A program made the translations under genes and the position numbers. A DNA stretch of 64,000 nt from Streptomyces polyasparticus (GTDB lineage Bacteria > Actinomycetota > Actinomycetes > Streptomycetales > Streptomycetaceae): the NCBI RefSeq assembly GCF_014493765.1, contig NZ_JACTVJ010000014.1, positions 248,001 to 312,000 of the forward strand. The letters are read 5' to 3'. Under the pieces are notes generated by a model. That model saw only the letters and a list, made by a program, of their open reading frames with translations. It ran no database searches and was not told where the DNA came from. Below are positions 17,987-27,194 of this stretch, piece after piece (the stretch's first letter is position 1; each line of letters opens with the position of its first letter).

Positions 17987-19711
17987 TCACCCGGCCGCGG
18001 CGTCCGGCCCCTGCAGCAGCCGGAGTTGGAGCATCAGCGCGAACCGGGCCTCGGGGTCCGCCAGGTCCGCCTGCGCCACCTCGGCGACGCGGCGCAGGCG
18101 GTAGCGGAAGGTGTTCTGGTGGACGTACATCGACGCGGCCGCCGCCGGTACGTCGCCGAAGGCGTTCAGCCAGGCCCGCAGGGTGCCGACCAGGTGGGCG
18201 TCGTGGGCGCGGTCGTAGGCGAGGAGGCGGGCGAGCGGGCCGTCGGCCGGGTCGCCGCGTTCGGCGGTGAGGTCGGCGAGTTCGAGCAGCAGCGCCTCGA
18301 TGTGCACATCCGCGATCCGGGCGAGCCGGCGTGGTCCGCCGCCCGTGCGCAGGACGCGCAGCGCCCGGTCGGCGCCCTCGCGCGAGCGCGCGAGCCCGCC
18401 GCCGTCCGCGGCGCGGGGGCCGATGCCGATCAGGAGGTGCAGCCGGTCGCCGATCCGGCTGAGGAAGTCGGTCCCGACGCGCACGGCCCGTTCCTCGCCG
18501 TCGCAGGTGTGGGCCGCGACGGGCAGGATGCCGTACGCGACATCGCCGATGAGCCCGGAGGCGGACCGCGGATGAACCGCGCTGAGGTGCATCGCGAACG
18601 CGTCGGCCAGGCGCTGGCGTTCGGCCGCGTGCCGTGCGTGCACCGCGGTGGACACCGCGGCCTCCGGCGGGTCGGGCGCGGTCAGGGCGAGCACCACGCC
18701 GCCGTGGTCGGCGAGGCCGAGCCGGGCCAGCGCCTCGGTGGCGCGCGGCCCGCCTTCGAGCACGGTGGCGACCAGGTCGGCGCGCAGCCGCCGCTCCACG
18801 TCGGCGCCGGCGCGCTGCCGCAGCAGATGCAGGGCGACCAGTTTGGCCGCGTCGTGCAGGGCCTGGGTGCGCTGGGCGTTGAGCGGGGTGCGGACGGCGG
18901 CCCAGATGGAGCCGAGGAGTTCGTCCCCGGCCCGTACGGCGATGGCCACGCGCGGGATGTGGAACTCCTCGGTGGCCGGGGGCGCGACCTGCACCGGCTG
19001 GTCGCCGCGGTACAGCGCGCGGAAGACGCCCTGGTCCTCCAGGAACCGGGTGAAGCGCTCGGGCACCTGGCGTCCGAGCACGGTCTCCACCCGCGAGGGG
19101 TCGGCCTCGTCCTGGCGCCCGGAGAACGCCAGGACGCGCGAGCTGCGGTCCTCGATGGTGATGGGGGCGTCGAGCAGCGCGGCCACCGCGTTGGCCACGG
19201 CGAACAGGTCCCCTGACGGGATGCCGCCCAGGGTCCCGGGCTCCCCTTCCCCCACGTCGTCCTCGGCCAGCAACGACCGCAGCATGGCGGCCAGTTGGGC
19301 CCAGGACGCGCCCCGCGTGAGCGCGAGCAGCGCCACGCCCGCCGCTTCGGCGGCCGCGGTCACGGCCGGGTCCGCGGGGGCCGGGGCCCGTACGACCAGG
19401 GCCGCCGCGTCCGCCGCGCCGAGCTCGCCGAGCAGCCGTACGGTCTCGTCGGCCGTGTGCACCCCGATGCCGAGGACCAGCGCGCGCCGGGGAAGGACCG
19501 GTTCGTCCAGCGGGTCGTGGATGACCACGCCGCCGATCGCCCCGGCGCTGTCCGGGTCGCCGCAGACGAGGTCGAGGAGGGTGGTGCCGAGGTCCTCCAG
19601 GACGCGTCCGAGGCCGGCCCGTGGCCGTCCGGTCACGGCCACAGGCGGGGGTGGTGGCCACGTGGGGTCCGCATGGTGCGGATTGTGGGCCGGGTGCCTC
19701 GGCCGCGACAA
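17987..19711 (-). CDS. PucR-family transcriptional regulator
   Basis: A regulator of up to 574 residues. An N-terminal PucR/GAF-like sensing half is followed by a GGDEF-like CdaR domain. The C-terminal helix-turn-helix of the PucR class reads LRAWLNAFGDVPAAAASMYVH plus QNTFRYRLRRV. The start is uncertain: TTG 19711 gives the longest form, and in-frame GTGs at 19642 and 19636 give about 551 residues; none has a clear ribosome site. It is the last gene of the peptide/D-amino-acid operon, 7 bp after the racemase stop, so it is likely the pathway's own regulator. PucR proteins usually act as substrate-responsive activators. Confidence 0.88.
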   Translation of the reverse strand: MSRPRHPAHNPHHADPTWPPPPPVAVTGRPRAGLGRVLEDLGTTLLDLVCGDPDSAGAIGGVVIHDPLDEPVLPRRALVLGIGVHTADETVRLLGELGAADAAALVVRAPAPADPAVTAAAEAAGVALLALTRGASWAQLAAMLRSLLAEDDVGEGEPGTLGGIPSGDLFAVANAVAALLDAPITIEDRSSRVLAFSGRQDEADPSRVETVLGRQVPERFTRFLEDQGVFRALYRGDQPVQVAPPATEEFHIPRVAIAVRAGDELLGSIWAAVRTPLNAQRTQALHDAAKLVALHLLRQRAGADVERRLRADLVATVLEGGPRATEALARLGLADHGGVVLALTAPDPPEAAVSTAVHARHAAERQRLADAFAMHLSAVHPRSASGLIGDVAYGILPVAAHTCDGEERAVRVGTDFLSRIGDRLHLLIGIGPRAADGGGLARSREGADRALRVLRTGGGPRRLARIADVHIEALLLELADLTAERGDPADGPLARLLAYDRAHDAHLVGTLRAWLNAFGDVPAAAASMYVHQNTFRYRLRRVAEVAQADLADPEARFALMLQLRLLQGPDAAAG

Positions 19712-19718
19712 GAGGCGG

Positions 19719-20825
19719 TCACAGGGAGATCCACTCGGTGCTCACCGTCGCTTCCTCCAAGGCCGCGGGTACGGGGACGACCCCGAGCCCGGGCCCGGTG
19801 GGCACCGGCAGATGACCGTCCTCCAGGACGAACGGGTCGGTGATGTCGGTGCGGTAGTAGCGGTCGGAGGCCGAGGTGTCGCCCGGCAGCGTGAAGCCGG
19901 GCAGCGCGGCGAGCGCCACGTTGGCCGCGCGTCCGAGCCCGGTCTCCAGCATTCCGCCGGCCCAGACCGGCACGCCGTGCGCGCGGCACACATCGTGGAT
20001 ACGGCGCGCTTCGAGGTAGCCGCCGACCCGTCCGGGCTTGATGTTCACGACCGAGCAGGCGCCGAGGGTGATGGCCGCGGCGGCGGCGCGGGCCGAGGTG
20101 ATGGACTCGTCCAGGCAGACGGGGGTCGTGATCGCCTTCGCGAGCGCGGCATGTCCGAGGAGGTCCTCCTCGTCCAGGGGCTGCTCGATGAGCAGGAGTC
20201 CGTACGGGTCGAGGCGGGCCAGATGGCGGGCGTCGGCGAGGGTGTAGGCGGTGTTGGCGTCGGCCTGGAGCAGCAGGTCCTCGCCGAAGCGCTCGCGTAC
20301 GGCCCGTACGGGTTCGATGTCCCAGCCGGGCTCGATCTTCAGCTTGATCCGGGCGTATCCGGCGTCGAGGTAGCCGGCCACCGCTTCGAGCAGCTGCGGT
20401 ACGGAGTCCATGATGCCGACGGACACCCCGCAGGGCACCCGGTCTCGCACGGCGCCCAACTCCCCTGCCAGGGGGACCCCTTGGGTGCGCAGCTCGGCAT
20501 CCAGGACCGCCATCTCCAGGGCGGCCTTGGCCATCCGGTGGCCGAGGAACGGGGCGAGCGCGGGGGCGACGGCCGCCGCGTCGAGGTGGTCGCGGCCGGC
20601 GAGCGCGGGGATCAGGAAGCGGCGCAGGACGTCGGCGCAGCCCGCCACGTACTCGGACGAGTAGAGGGGCCCGGCCATCGCCACGCATTCGCCCCAGCCC
20701 TCGGCCTCGGTGCCGACGGCCCGCAGGAGCAGGGCCGAGCGCTCGGTGAGCGTGCCGAAGGAGGTGCGGAAGGGGGCCACCAACGGCAGCCGGATCTCGC
20801 GGAGTTCGACCCCGGTGAGCTTCAC
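19719..20825 (-). CDS. N-acylamino acid racemase / o-succinylbenzoate synthase-like (NSAR/OSBS)
   Basis: A 368-residue enolase-superfamily enzyme, often labelled menC. All catalytic residues fall at the numbers known for the Amycolatopsis N-succinylamino acid racemase: K161-x-K163 on one face, K263 (NIKPG) on the other, and metal ligands D189, E214 and D239. It begins VKLTGVELREIRLPLVAPFR and contains LGRAANVALAALPGFTLPGD, both characteristic of that enzyme. The agreement fixes the start at GTG 20825. It should interconvert N-acyl-D- and N-acyl-L-amino acids. The neighbours (GNAT upstream, M20 deacylase further up) support racemisation rather than menaquinone synthesis; no men genes are nearby. 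Confidence 0.93.
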   Translation of the reverse strand: MKLTGVELREIRLPLVAPFRTSFGTLTERSALLLRAVGTEAEGWGECVAMAGPLYSSEYVAGCADVLRRFLIPALAGRDHLDAAAVAPALAPFLGHRMAKAALEMAVLDAELRTQGVPLAGELGAVRDRVPCGVSVGIMDSVPQLLEAVAGYLDAGYARIKLKIEPGWDIEPVRAVRERFGEDLLLQADANTAYTLADARHLARLDPYGLLLIEQPLDEEDLLGHAALAKAITTPVCLDESITSARAAAAAITLGACSVVNIKPGRVGGYLEARRIHDVCRAHGVPVWAGGMLETGLGRAANVALAALPGFTLPGDTSASDRYYRTDITDPFVLEDGHLPVPTGPGLGVVPVPAALEEATVSTEWISL

Positions 20826-20874
20826 GGTGCGAGGCCCTTCCCCGTGTTCTTCCCGGCGTTCTTCCTGGTGGGCA

Positions 20875-21792
20875 TCACTGTTCGACGTCCTTTCGTACGA
20901 GGAGGTACCAGCCGGCCCGGTCGAACCCCGTGACCCGCCAGCCTTCGGCGAGCAGTCCGCCGAGGGTGTCGCGTACGGCCGTACGCCAGGACGCGGCGCA
21001 GGCCGGATCCGAGCGGCGCAGCCGTTCGACGTCCTCGGGCACGGCGACCAGGACCCGCGGTGCGGTGACGGTGCGGGCGACGGGGTGTCCGGTGGCCGAG
21101 GCACCGAGGGCGACGGCGGCGCCTTCGGCCGCCGCGTCCGTGGTGCGGTGGCGGCCGTGGCAGGCGTCGGCGACCTCGGGGGCGGTGAGCGGCCAGTCGA
21201 CGAGGAGGCGGTCGGTGTCGTCGGCGCCGTTGATGCCGTCGTCCATCCGTCCGTAGAAGTTGGGCAGGTACTGCGCGGGGCGGGCCGCGAGCTTTCCGAT
21301 GTTGAAGTAGGCGTTGCGGCGCACCAGCGGGTCGAACGTCCACGACACCTGGGTCACCCCGCGCTGCAGCGCCCAGGCGCGCTGGTGGGCCTTGAGTGCG
21401 AAGCCGACGCTGCGGCCGCGCATCCGGGCCGCGACGCCCGCGATATGGCTGTGCAGTGCGCCGTCGGGCGGCGGCCCGAAGAAGCCGATGCAGGCGCCGA
21501 CCAGCTGCTCGCCCTCGAAGGCGCCGGCGACATAGCTGCCGGCCTTGTCCATGGCGCGCAGGAGCTCGGGGGTGGCGAGGCTGTTCTCGCCGCCGGGTTT
21601 CCAGATGCCCTCGAAGAGGGCGCAGGCGGCCTCGAGTTCGGGCAGTGCGGTGATCGGCCGTACGCCGCAGCCGGCCGCGCGGGCGGCGGCATCGGCGGCG
21701 GTCAGCGCGTCGGCCAGGGTGCCGGCCGGTACGCCGGGCACCGGGGCGGTCTCCCGTGCGGGAGAGACCAGGGGTGCGGGGATGTCGTTCAT
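20875..21792 (-). CDS. GNAT-superfamily acyltransferase, putative D-amino acid N-acyltransferase (COG3375-like)
   Basis: A 305-residue two-part protein. The N-terminal GNAT fold contains FEGIWKPGG, SYVAGAFEGEQLVGACIGFF and the CoA-loop region RMRGRSVGFALKAHQRAWAL. ITQVSW-like VTQVSWTFDPLVRRNAYFN and KLAARPAQYLPNFYGRM follow, features I associate with the COG3375 group found next to NSAR genes. In the Geobacillus pathway a GNAT enzyme succinylates D-amino acids before racemisation. The same role is inferred here from position. ATG 21792 overlaps the M20 stop (ATGA). A 49-bp gap separates it from the racemase. Confidence 0.85.
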   Translation of the reverse strand: MNDIPAPLVSPARETAPVPGVPAGTLADALTAADAAARAAGCGVRPITALPELEAACALFEGIWKPGGENSLATPELLRAMDKAGSYVAGAFEGEQLVGACIGFFGPPPDGALHSHIAGVAARMRGRSVGFALKAHQRAWALQRGVTQVSWTFDPLVRRNAYFNIGKLAARPAQYLPNFYGRMDDGINGADDTDRLLVDWPLTAPEVADACHGRHRTTDAAAEGAAVALGASATGHPVARTVTAPRVLVAVPEDVERLRRSDPACAASWRTAVRDTLGGLLAEGWRVTGFDRAGWYLLVRKDVEQ

Positions 21793-23027
21793 CGGGTGCT
21801 CCCGCCGAACTCCGTCGGCTGCCGGTGGTGCGGGGTGGGGTCGGGGACGGCGGGGCCGGTCGCGGTGGCCTCGGGCGCCGGGGGCCCGGCAGAGGTCAGC
21901 AGGTCGTCCACCAAGGACGCCAACAGCGCTGTACGTGTAGGGAGTTCACCCACGATCACGTGCTCGTCGTCCGCGTGCGCACCCCCGCCCACCGCGCCGA
22001 GCCCGTCGAGCGTCGGGATGCCGATGCCCGCGGTGAAGTTGCCGTCGGAGGCGCCGCCCACCGCGGCCGATCCGGGGACGGCGATGCCCAGCCGCCGGGC
22101 GAGCTCCACCGCCCGCCCGTACAGCGCGGCCGATGCGGCCGCGGCCAGGGGCGGCCGGTTGGGCCCTCCCGTCACCTCGACCTCCGCGCCCGCGATCCGG
22201 GGCACGAGCGCCTTGAGCGCCAGGTCGACCCGCGTCTGCTCGGCCGCGTCCCGTACGCGGACGTCGACCGCGAACTGTCCTTGCGCGGCCACGGTGTTGG
22301 TGCTGGTGCCCGCGGAGAGCAGGGTCGGGGTCACGGTGGTGCCGGTGGCGGGGTCGCCGAGCGCGGCGACCGCGAGGATCTGGTGCGCGCTCTCCACGGC
22401 GGCGTTCACACCGCGCTCCGGTTCGAGACCGGCGTGCGCCGCCCGTCCCCGTACCAGCACCTCGTACCGCGAGACGCCTTTGCGTTCGGTCTTCAACGCC
22501 CCGCCGTCCGCGGACGCTTCGAGCACCAGGGCGGCCGCGCAGCCCGCCGCCTCGGACTCGATCAGCTCGCGGGACGAGGGCGAGCCGAGCTCCTCGTCGC
22601 CGGTCACGAGCAGGGTCACGCCGTCCGGGGCGCCGAGTGCGGCAAGGACGTGAAAGGCCATGGCCAGGCCTGCCTTCATGTCGAAGCAGCCGGGGCCGCG
22701 CAGGACTCCGTCCCGTATCCCGAACGGCAGCCGTTCCAGGGTGCCTTGGGGCCACACCGTGTCGTGGTGCCCGAGCAGCAGCACCCGGCGCGGCCCGGAG
22801 CCGAGGCGCCAGCGCAGATGCGTGCGGCCGTCGAGGACGATCCGTTCGGGTGCCGCGCCGAGGCGATCGGCGCCGACGGCGGCCACCACCTCGGCGGAGC
22901 GCGCCACCGCCGCCAGGTCGGACGAGGGCGATTCGCAGGTCACCAGGCGCTCGATGTCGGCGAGCAGGGCCGGCAGTTCCGCCCGGAAGCGGTCGAGCCG
23001 CGCTTGGTTGTCGTACGGCAGACCCAC
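21789..23027 (-). CDS. M20-family metallopeptidase, putative N-acyl-L-amino acid hydrolase
   Basis: A 412-residue di-zinc hydrolase of the ArgE/DapE/CPG2 family. Metal and catalytic motifs are LLLGHHDTVWP (His ligand plus catalytic Asp), GPGCFDMKAG (bridging Asp), TGDEELGS (catalytic Glu and ligand Glu) and GGGAHADDEHV (C-terminal His). The central dimerisation domain has RGRAAHAGLEPERGVNA. GTG 23027 was chosen because AAGGTG lies about 7 bp upstream and it sits 1 bp after the S9-S12 stop; an ATG at 23051 is an alternative. It should release free L-amino acids from the N-acyl products of the racemase. Confidence 0.9.
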   Translation of the reverse strand: MGLPYDNQARLDRFRAELPALLADIERLVTCESPSSDLAAVARSAEVVAAVGADRLGAAPERIVLDGRTHLRWRLGSGPRRVLLLGHHDTVWPQGTLERLPFGIRDGVLRGPGCFDMKAGLAMAFHVLAALGAPDGVTLLVTGDEELGSPSSRELIESEAAGCAAALVLEASADGGALKTERKGVSRYEVLVRGRAAHAGLEPERGVNAAVESAHQILAVAALGDPATGTTVTPTLLSAGTSTNTVAAQGQFAVDVRVRDAAEQTRVDLALKALVPRIAGAEVEVTGGPNRPPLAAAASAALYGRAVELARRLGIAVPGSAAVGGASDGNFTAGIGIPTLDGLGAVGGGAHADDEHVIVGELPTRTALLASLVDDLLTSAGPPAPEATATGPAVPDPTPHHRQPTEFGGSTR

Positions 23028-23028
23028 G

Positions 23029-26000
23029 TCAGGACACCTTCGGAGTGGCACGGACGCCGAAGTGCAGATAGCGCTCCCCGGTCGGCAGGCCGTAGAAGGT
23101 CACCGGCGTCCACGCGGCCGAGCCCGGCCGGCGCAGCAGGAAGACGTCGTCCGCGACCGGCACCAGCGGATACACCTCGACCGGATCGGGCACGAGCGCG
23201 GCCAGCGGCCCGGTCACGGTCATCCGCAGCCGGGGCCCCTCCTCGTCGTCGAACACCTCGATCCGCGCCCCGGCCCGCTCGTAGCAGCCGAGGTGCGGGC
23301 CCAGATCGGCTTCGGGCGGGGCGGGCGCGGGCTCCAGGGGACGCGGCATCTCGACCCCGGCGAGCTCCGCGAAGATCTCCCGGTACAGGTCGAGATACAG
23401 GTCGTGCGCGCCCCCGCCGTTGGTGAGCAGCGTGACCGCGAGGTCCTGGTCCGGCAGCAGCCGCAGGAACGCCGACTGGCCGAGCGTATTGCCGTCGTGG
23501 CCGATCAGGCGCTGTCCGTCCCAGCCGAAGCGGATCCAGCCGAGCCCCCAGGAGTCGCCGAGCGTGTGCTCGTCCGGCAGTTTCACCTGCTCCTGCGTCA
23601 TCGCGTGCGCGGCGCCCTCGGACAGGACCCGGGTGCCGTCGGGCGCGGCGCCGCCCGCCAGATGCATCCGCGCGAAGGCGAGCACGTCGGCCGCGGTGGC
23701 GGTGATCAGCCCGGCGGGCCCCGCGGACCGGGCGAGCCCCCAGGCCGGCACCGTGCGCGGCTCCTCGTCGCCGCCCGCGTCATGACCCATCGCGGCCCGG
23801 AAGCGCAGCGCCTCCTCGGGCAGCGTCACGGTCCGCTGCAGACCCAGCGGGGCGCACAGCCGCTCGCGCAGGGCCTGGTCCCAGGTCATGCCGGTGAGCT
23901 TCTCGACGACGCGTCCCGCGAGGACGTATCCCGAGTTGCAGTACGAGAAGGTCGCGCCGAGCGGATGGTTCTGCGCGGCCTCGTCCAGCCGGTCCACGTA
24001 CCGCTCCAGGCAGTCGTCCCCGCGCCCGGTGTCCGTGAAGATGTCGCCGTCGATCCCGCTGGTGTGCGTGAGCAGCTGCCGCATCGTCACCTTCTGGGCG
24101 ACCTGCGGATCCGACAGCCGCAGCTCCGGCAGGACCTCGACGAGGGGCGCGTCGAGGTCGATGAGCCCTTCGTCCGCGAGCTGCATGACCAGGGTCGCCG
24201 TCCACACCTTGGTGATGGATCCGATCTGGAACAGCGAGTCCTCGGTGGTCCCGACGCCCGTGTCCTTGTTGAGCACCCCGTGCGCGGCGACCGCGAGCCG
24301 GTCGCCGTGCGCGATGCCCAGGACCGCGCCCGGCACCCGGTGGCGTTCGGCGAGTTCGGTGAGCCTGCGCTGCCAGTACGCGGTGTCCAGCGGCGCCTTG
24401 CGCCCGCCGGCGTGCTCCTCCACCCAGGCCACGATGCGGCGGCCCAGGTCGGTGCGGTGCGAGGGCGGCCCGTCGAGCAGGAACAGGTGCGAGCTGCCGG
24501 GGTACAGCACGAGCCGCGCGGGCACGCCCCGTTCGCGCAGCGCCGTGAACCACTGCTCGGCCTGCCCGGCGGGACAGCGCTCGTCGGCGGCTCCGTGCAC
24601 GACGAGCGTGGGGGTGCGGACGTGTTCCACGCGGCTGTACGGGGAGAGCGCGGCGTATTCCGTACGGTGCCGCCACGGCGGTCCGCCCAGCTCGGCGATC
24701 CCCAGCGCACGGGCCTCGTCGCTGGTGCCGCACATGCTGGTCAGATCGCTGACCGCACCGCCCGCGACGGCGGCGGCGAACCGGTCGTCGCGGCTGGTGA
24801 GCCAGCAGGTCATGAACCCGCCGTAGCTGTAGCCGGCGACGGCCAGTCGGTCCGGGTCGGCGATCCCCTCCTCGACCAGGGCGTCGAGGGGTTCGAGGAA
24901 GTCCCGTGCGTCGGCCGCGCCCCAGGCGCCGATGGCGCCGGTGAAGAACGCCTCGCCGTAGCCGTCGCTGCCACGGGGGTTGAGCAGCAGGACCGACCAG
25001 CCGCGGGCGACGAGCTCCTGGTGGTACAGGTGCACGGAATCGGCCGCGCCGTTCCACGCGTTGTGCGGACCGCCGTGGATGTCGAGCAGCAGCGGCCCGG
25101 GGCCGGTGTGCTCCGGGTCGCGCAGCAGCCAGCCGTGCACGGTGGTGCCGTCGGAGACGGTGAACTCCCGCTCCTGCGGGGCGAAGGGCTCGACGTCGGC
25201 GAGGTTCGCGCCGTGGGTGGTGAGGGTGCGGGTCCGGCCGGTGGACAGGTCGACGGCGACGATCTCCCCGTACGAGGAGGGCGTCGCGAGCACGACGACG
25301 GCGGTGTTTCCGGCGGCGGTGTTCGTGTCGGCAGCGCTCACGGCGACGGACAGCCCGGAGACCACCTGCCCGTCCCCGGCGACCAGCGGCCGGCTCTCCC
25401 CGCGTGCGTCGAGCTCGTACAGGTGGGTGCAGCCGCGGTCCCGTATGCAGAACAGGACGTTCTCGTCGGCGAGTTGGGGCAGCGCACCCGGGTAGCCCGG
25501 ACCGCCGGGCATCAGGTTGCGGTCGAGTGCGACGGTGAGGTCGTCCGTGGGGCCGCCGTCGAGCGGCACCCGCAGCAGTCCCGTGTGCGCTGCCCGCACG
25601 TCGGTGCGGCCGGTGACGAGCAGTGCGGCCCCGTCGGCGGTCCAGGTGACGGTGTACGCGAGGCCTTCGTCGCCGCCGACGAGGCGCGGCGCGGCACCGG
25701 GGTCATGGGCGTCCACCACGTACGCGGCGCTGCGCAGCGTCAGATCGGCGTCGTCCCCGCACGCCGAGGCGAAGGCGAGCCGCCGCCCGTCCGGCGACCA
25801 GGCGGGGGCGCCCACGTGCCGGTCGCCGTGGGTGAGCCGGCGCACGGTGCGCGTGGCCAGGTCGAGGACGTGCAGCTGGGCGCGGACGGGCCCGAACAGG
25901 CCCTGCCCGTCCGCCTTGTAGCCGAGCCGGTCCGTGGCCACGGGGGCCTTCCCGTCGTCCGAAGGGCCCGCCGCTGCGGTGAACGCCAGGGTCTTCCCGT

Positions 26001-26352
26001 CCGGACTCCACACCGGCGCCCCCGCGCCCAGCGGCAACTCGGTCACCGGCTCCGGCTCGCCGCCGTCCGCGGGCAGCAGCCACAGCTGCGGCGGCCCGTC
26101 CCCGCCGCCGCGCACGAACGCGAGCGTCCGGCCGTCCGGCGACCAGGCGGGCGCGGTGTCCGCCGGCTCCCGGGTGAGCCGGCGTGCCGGCCCTCCCCCG
26201 GCCGGCACGGTCCACAACTCCCGGTGGTCCCGGTCGTGTTCGCGGTCCGCCGTGCGCAGGACGTACACGACTCGGGTGCCGTCAGGAGAGAGCGCGGGCT
26301 GCTCCGGCAGCGCGAGGGCGTACAGGTCGTCGATACCCGGGCGTCGTGTCAC
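23029..26352 (-). CDS. S9 prolyl-oligopeptidase fused to S12 beta-lactamase-fold hydrolase
   Basis: A 1,107-residue fusion. Residues ~1-400 form a beta-propeller with repeated WSPDG(R/K)xLAF blades. Residues ~400-660 are an alpha/beta-hydrolase: Ser in GYSYGGFM (~510), Asp in HGAADERCP, His in GSSHLFL. Residues ~670-1000 are an S12 domain: SITK in QIGSITKVW (~710), YCN in FSYCNSGY, and HDGN. About 100 residues of beta-rich C-terminus follow. No signal peptide is visible, so both activities should be cytosolic. S9 enzymes release acyl-aminoacyl or dipeptide units; S12 relatives include D-aminopeptidases. GTG 26352 overlaps the upstream ATPase stop by 4 bp. Internal stops are absent, so the fusion is real in this sequence. 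Confidence 0.9.
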   Translation of the reverse strand: MTRRPGIDDLYALALPEQPALSPDGTRVVYVLRTADREHDRDHRELWTVPAGGGPARRLTREPADTAPAWSPDGRTLAFVRGGGDGPPQLWLLPADGGEPEPVTELPLGAGAPVWSPDGKTLAFTAAAGPSDDGKAPVATDRLGYKADGQGLFGPVRAQLHVLDLATRTVRRLTHGDRHVGAPAWSPDGRRLAFASACGDDADLTLRSAAYVVDAHDPGAAPRLVGGDEGLAYTVTWTADGAALLVTGRTDVRAAHTGLLRVPLDGGPTDDLTVALDRNLMPGGPGYPGALPQLADENVLFCIRDRGCTHLYELDARGESRPLVAGDGQVVSGLSVAVSAADTNTAAGNTAVVVLATPSSYGEIVAVDLSTGRTRTLTTHGANLADVEPFAPQEREFTVSDGTTVHGWLLRDPEHTGPGPLLLDIHGGPHNAWNGAADSVHLYHQELVARGWSVLLLNPRGSDGYGEAFFTGAIGAWGAADARDFLEPLDALVEEGIADPDRLAVAGYSYGGFMTCWLTSRDDRFAAAVAGGAVSDLTSMCGTSDEARALGIAELGGPPWRHRTEYAALSPYSRVEHVRTPTLVVHGAADERCPAGQAEQWFTALRERGVPARLVLYPGSSHLFLLDGPPSHRTDLGRRIVAWVEEHAGGRKAPLDTAYWQRRLTELAERHRVPGAVLGIAHGDRLAVAAHGVLNKDTGVGTTEDSLFQIGSITKVWTATLVMQLADEGLIDLDAPLVEVLPELRLSDPQVAQKVTMRQLLTHTSGIDGDIFTDTGRGDDCLERYVDRLDEAAQNHPLGATFSYCNSGYVLAGRVVEKLTGMTWDQALRERLCAPLGLQRTVTLPEEALRFRAAMGHDAGGDEEPRTVPAWGLARSAGPAGLITATAADVLAFARMHLAGGAAPDGTRVLSEGAAHAMTQEQVKLPDEHTLGDSWGLGWIRFGWDGQRLIGHDGNTLGQSAFLRLLPDQDLAVTLLTNGGGAHDLYLDLYREIFAELAGVEMPRPLEPAPAPPEADLGPHLGCYERAGARIEVFDDEEGPRLRMTVTGPLAALVPDPVEVYPLVPVADDVFLLRRPGSAAWTPVTFYGLPTGERYLHFGVRATPKVS

Positions 26353-27194
26353 GGTGTGCGGTCTCCTTGGGTGCGATGCGGATACGGCGAGGGGGCGGGC
26401 TTTTCGTGGTCCGCGGGGCATAGGGGGTCGCGCAGGGCCGTCTCCCGTACGGAGCCACGCGTGGGCACCGCCGACAGCAGCTCTCGGGTGTACGGATGGG
26501 ACGGATCGGCCAGGACCTCCCCGGCCGGGCCGGACTCCACGATCCGGCCCTGGTGCATCACCGCGATGTGGTCGCTGACGTAGCGCACCACGGCGAGGTT
26601 GTGCGAGATGAACAGCATCGACAGACCGAGCCGCCGCTGCAGGTCCCGTACGAGATTGAGCACGGCGCCCTGCACGGAGACATCGAGCGCCGAGGTGATC
26701 TCGTCGGCGATGACGACATCGGGCTCTCCCGCCAATGCCCGTGCCAGCGCGACGCGTTGGCGCTGACCGCCGGAGAGCCGGCCGGGCAGCGTTCCTGCCC
26801 GGTCGGGGTCCAGGCCGACCTGCTCCAGTAGCCGTGCCACCGCCGCCCTGCGCGCCGCCCTGTCCCGGCCGCGGGGCATGGCCTCGGCGATGGAGTCCCC
26901 GACGGTCATCCGGGGGTCGAGCGAGGAGTACGGGTCCTGGAACACCATCTGCACCGGCCGCCTTCCCCGCGGCAGCCGCTGTACGTCGGTGCCGTCGAGC
27001 AGGATCCGCCCGGAGCCGACGGGCGCGAGGCCGACCGCGGCCCGGGCCAGCGTGGACTTCCCGGAGCCCGACTCGCCCACCAGGCCCACCACTTGGCCGG
27101 GCGGCACGGTGAGGCTCACTCCGTCCACCGCGGTGAATCCCCGGCGGCCGGTGCCGTAGCGCACGCCCACCCGATCGAAGACGAGCCCGCTCAT
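26349..27194 (-). CDS. Dipeptide/oligopeptide ABC ATPase (DppF/OppF type)
   Basis: A 281-residue ATPase. Walker A is GESGSGKSTL, the Q-loop is MVFQDPYSSLDPRMTV (typical of OppF/DppF), the signature is LSGGQRQRVALARAL, Walker B is VVIADEITSALD, and the H-loop is LFISHNL. The C-terminal oligopeptide cassette HPYTRELLSAVP is present. Cys in DPLCPADHE may belong to the Fe-S-like C-terminal motif but is isolated. ATG 27194 overlaps the fusion protein's stop by 4 bp, so expression is coupled. Confidence 0.92.
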   Translation of the reverse strand: MSGLVFDRVGVRYGTGRRGFTAVDGVSLTVPPGQVVGLVGESGSGKSTLARAAVGLAPVGSGRILLDGTDVQRLPRGRRPVQMVFQDPYSSLDPRMTVGDSIAEAMPRGRDRAARRAAVARLLEQVGLDPDRAGTLPGRLSGGQRQRVALARALAGEPDVVIADEITSALDVSVQGAVLNLVRDLQRRLGLSMLFISHNLAVVRYVSDHIAVMHQGRIVESGPAGEVLADPSHPYTRELLSAVPTRGSVRETALRDPLCPADHEKPAPSPYPHRTQGDRTP

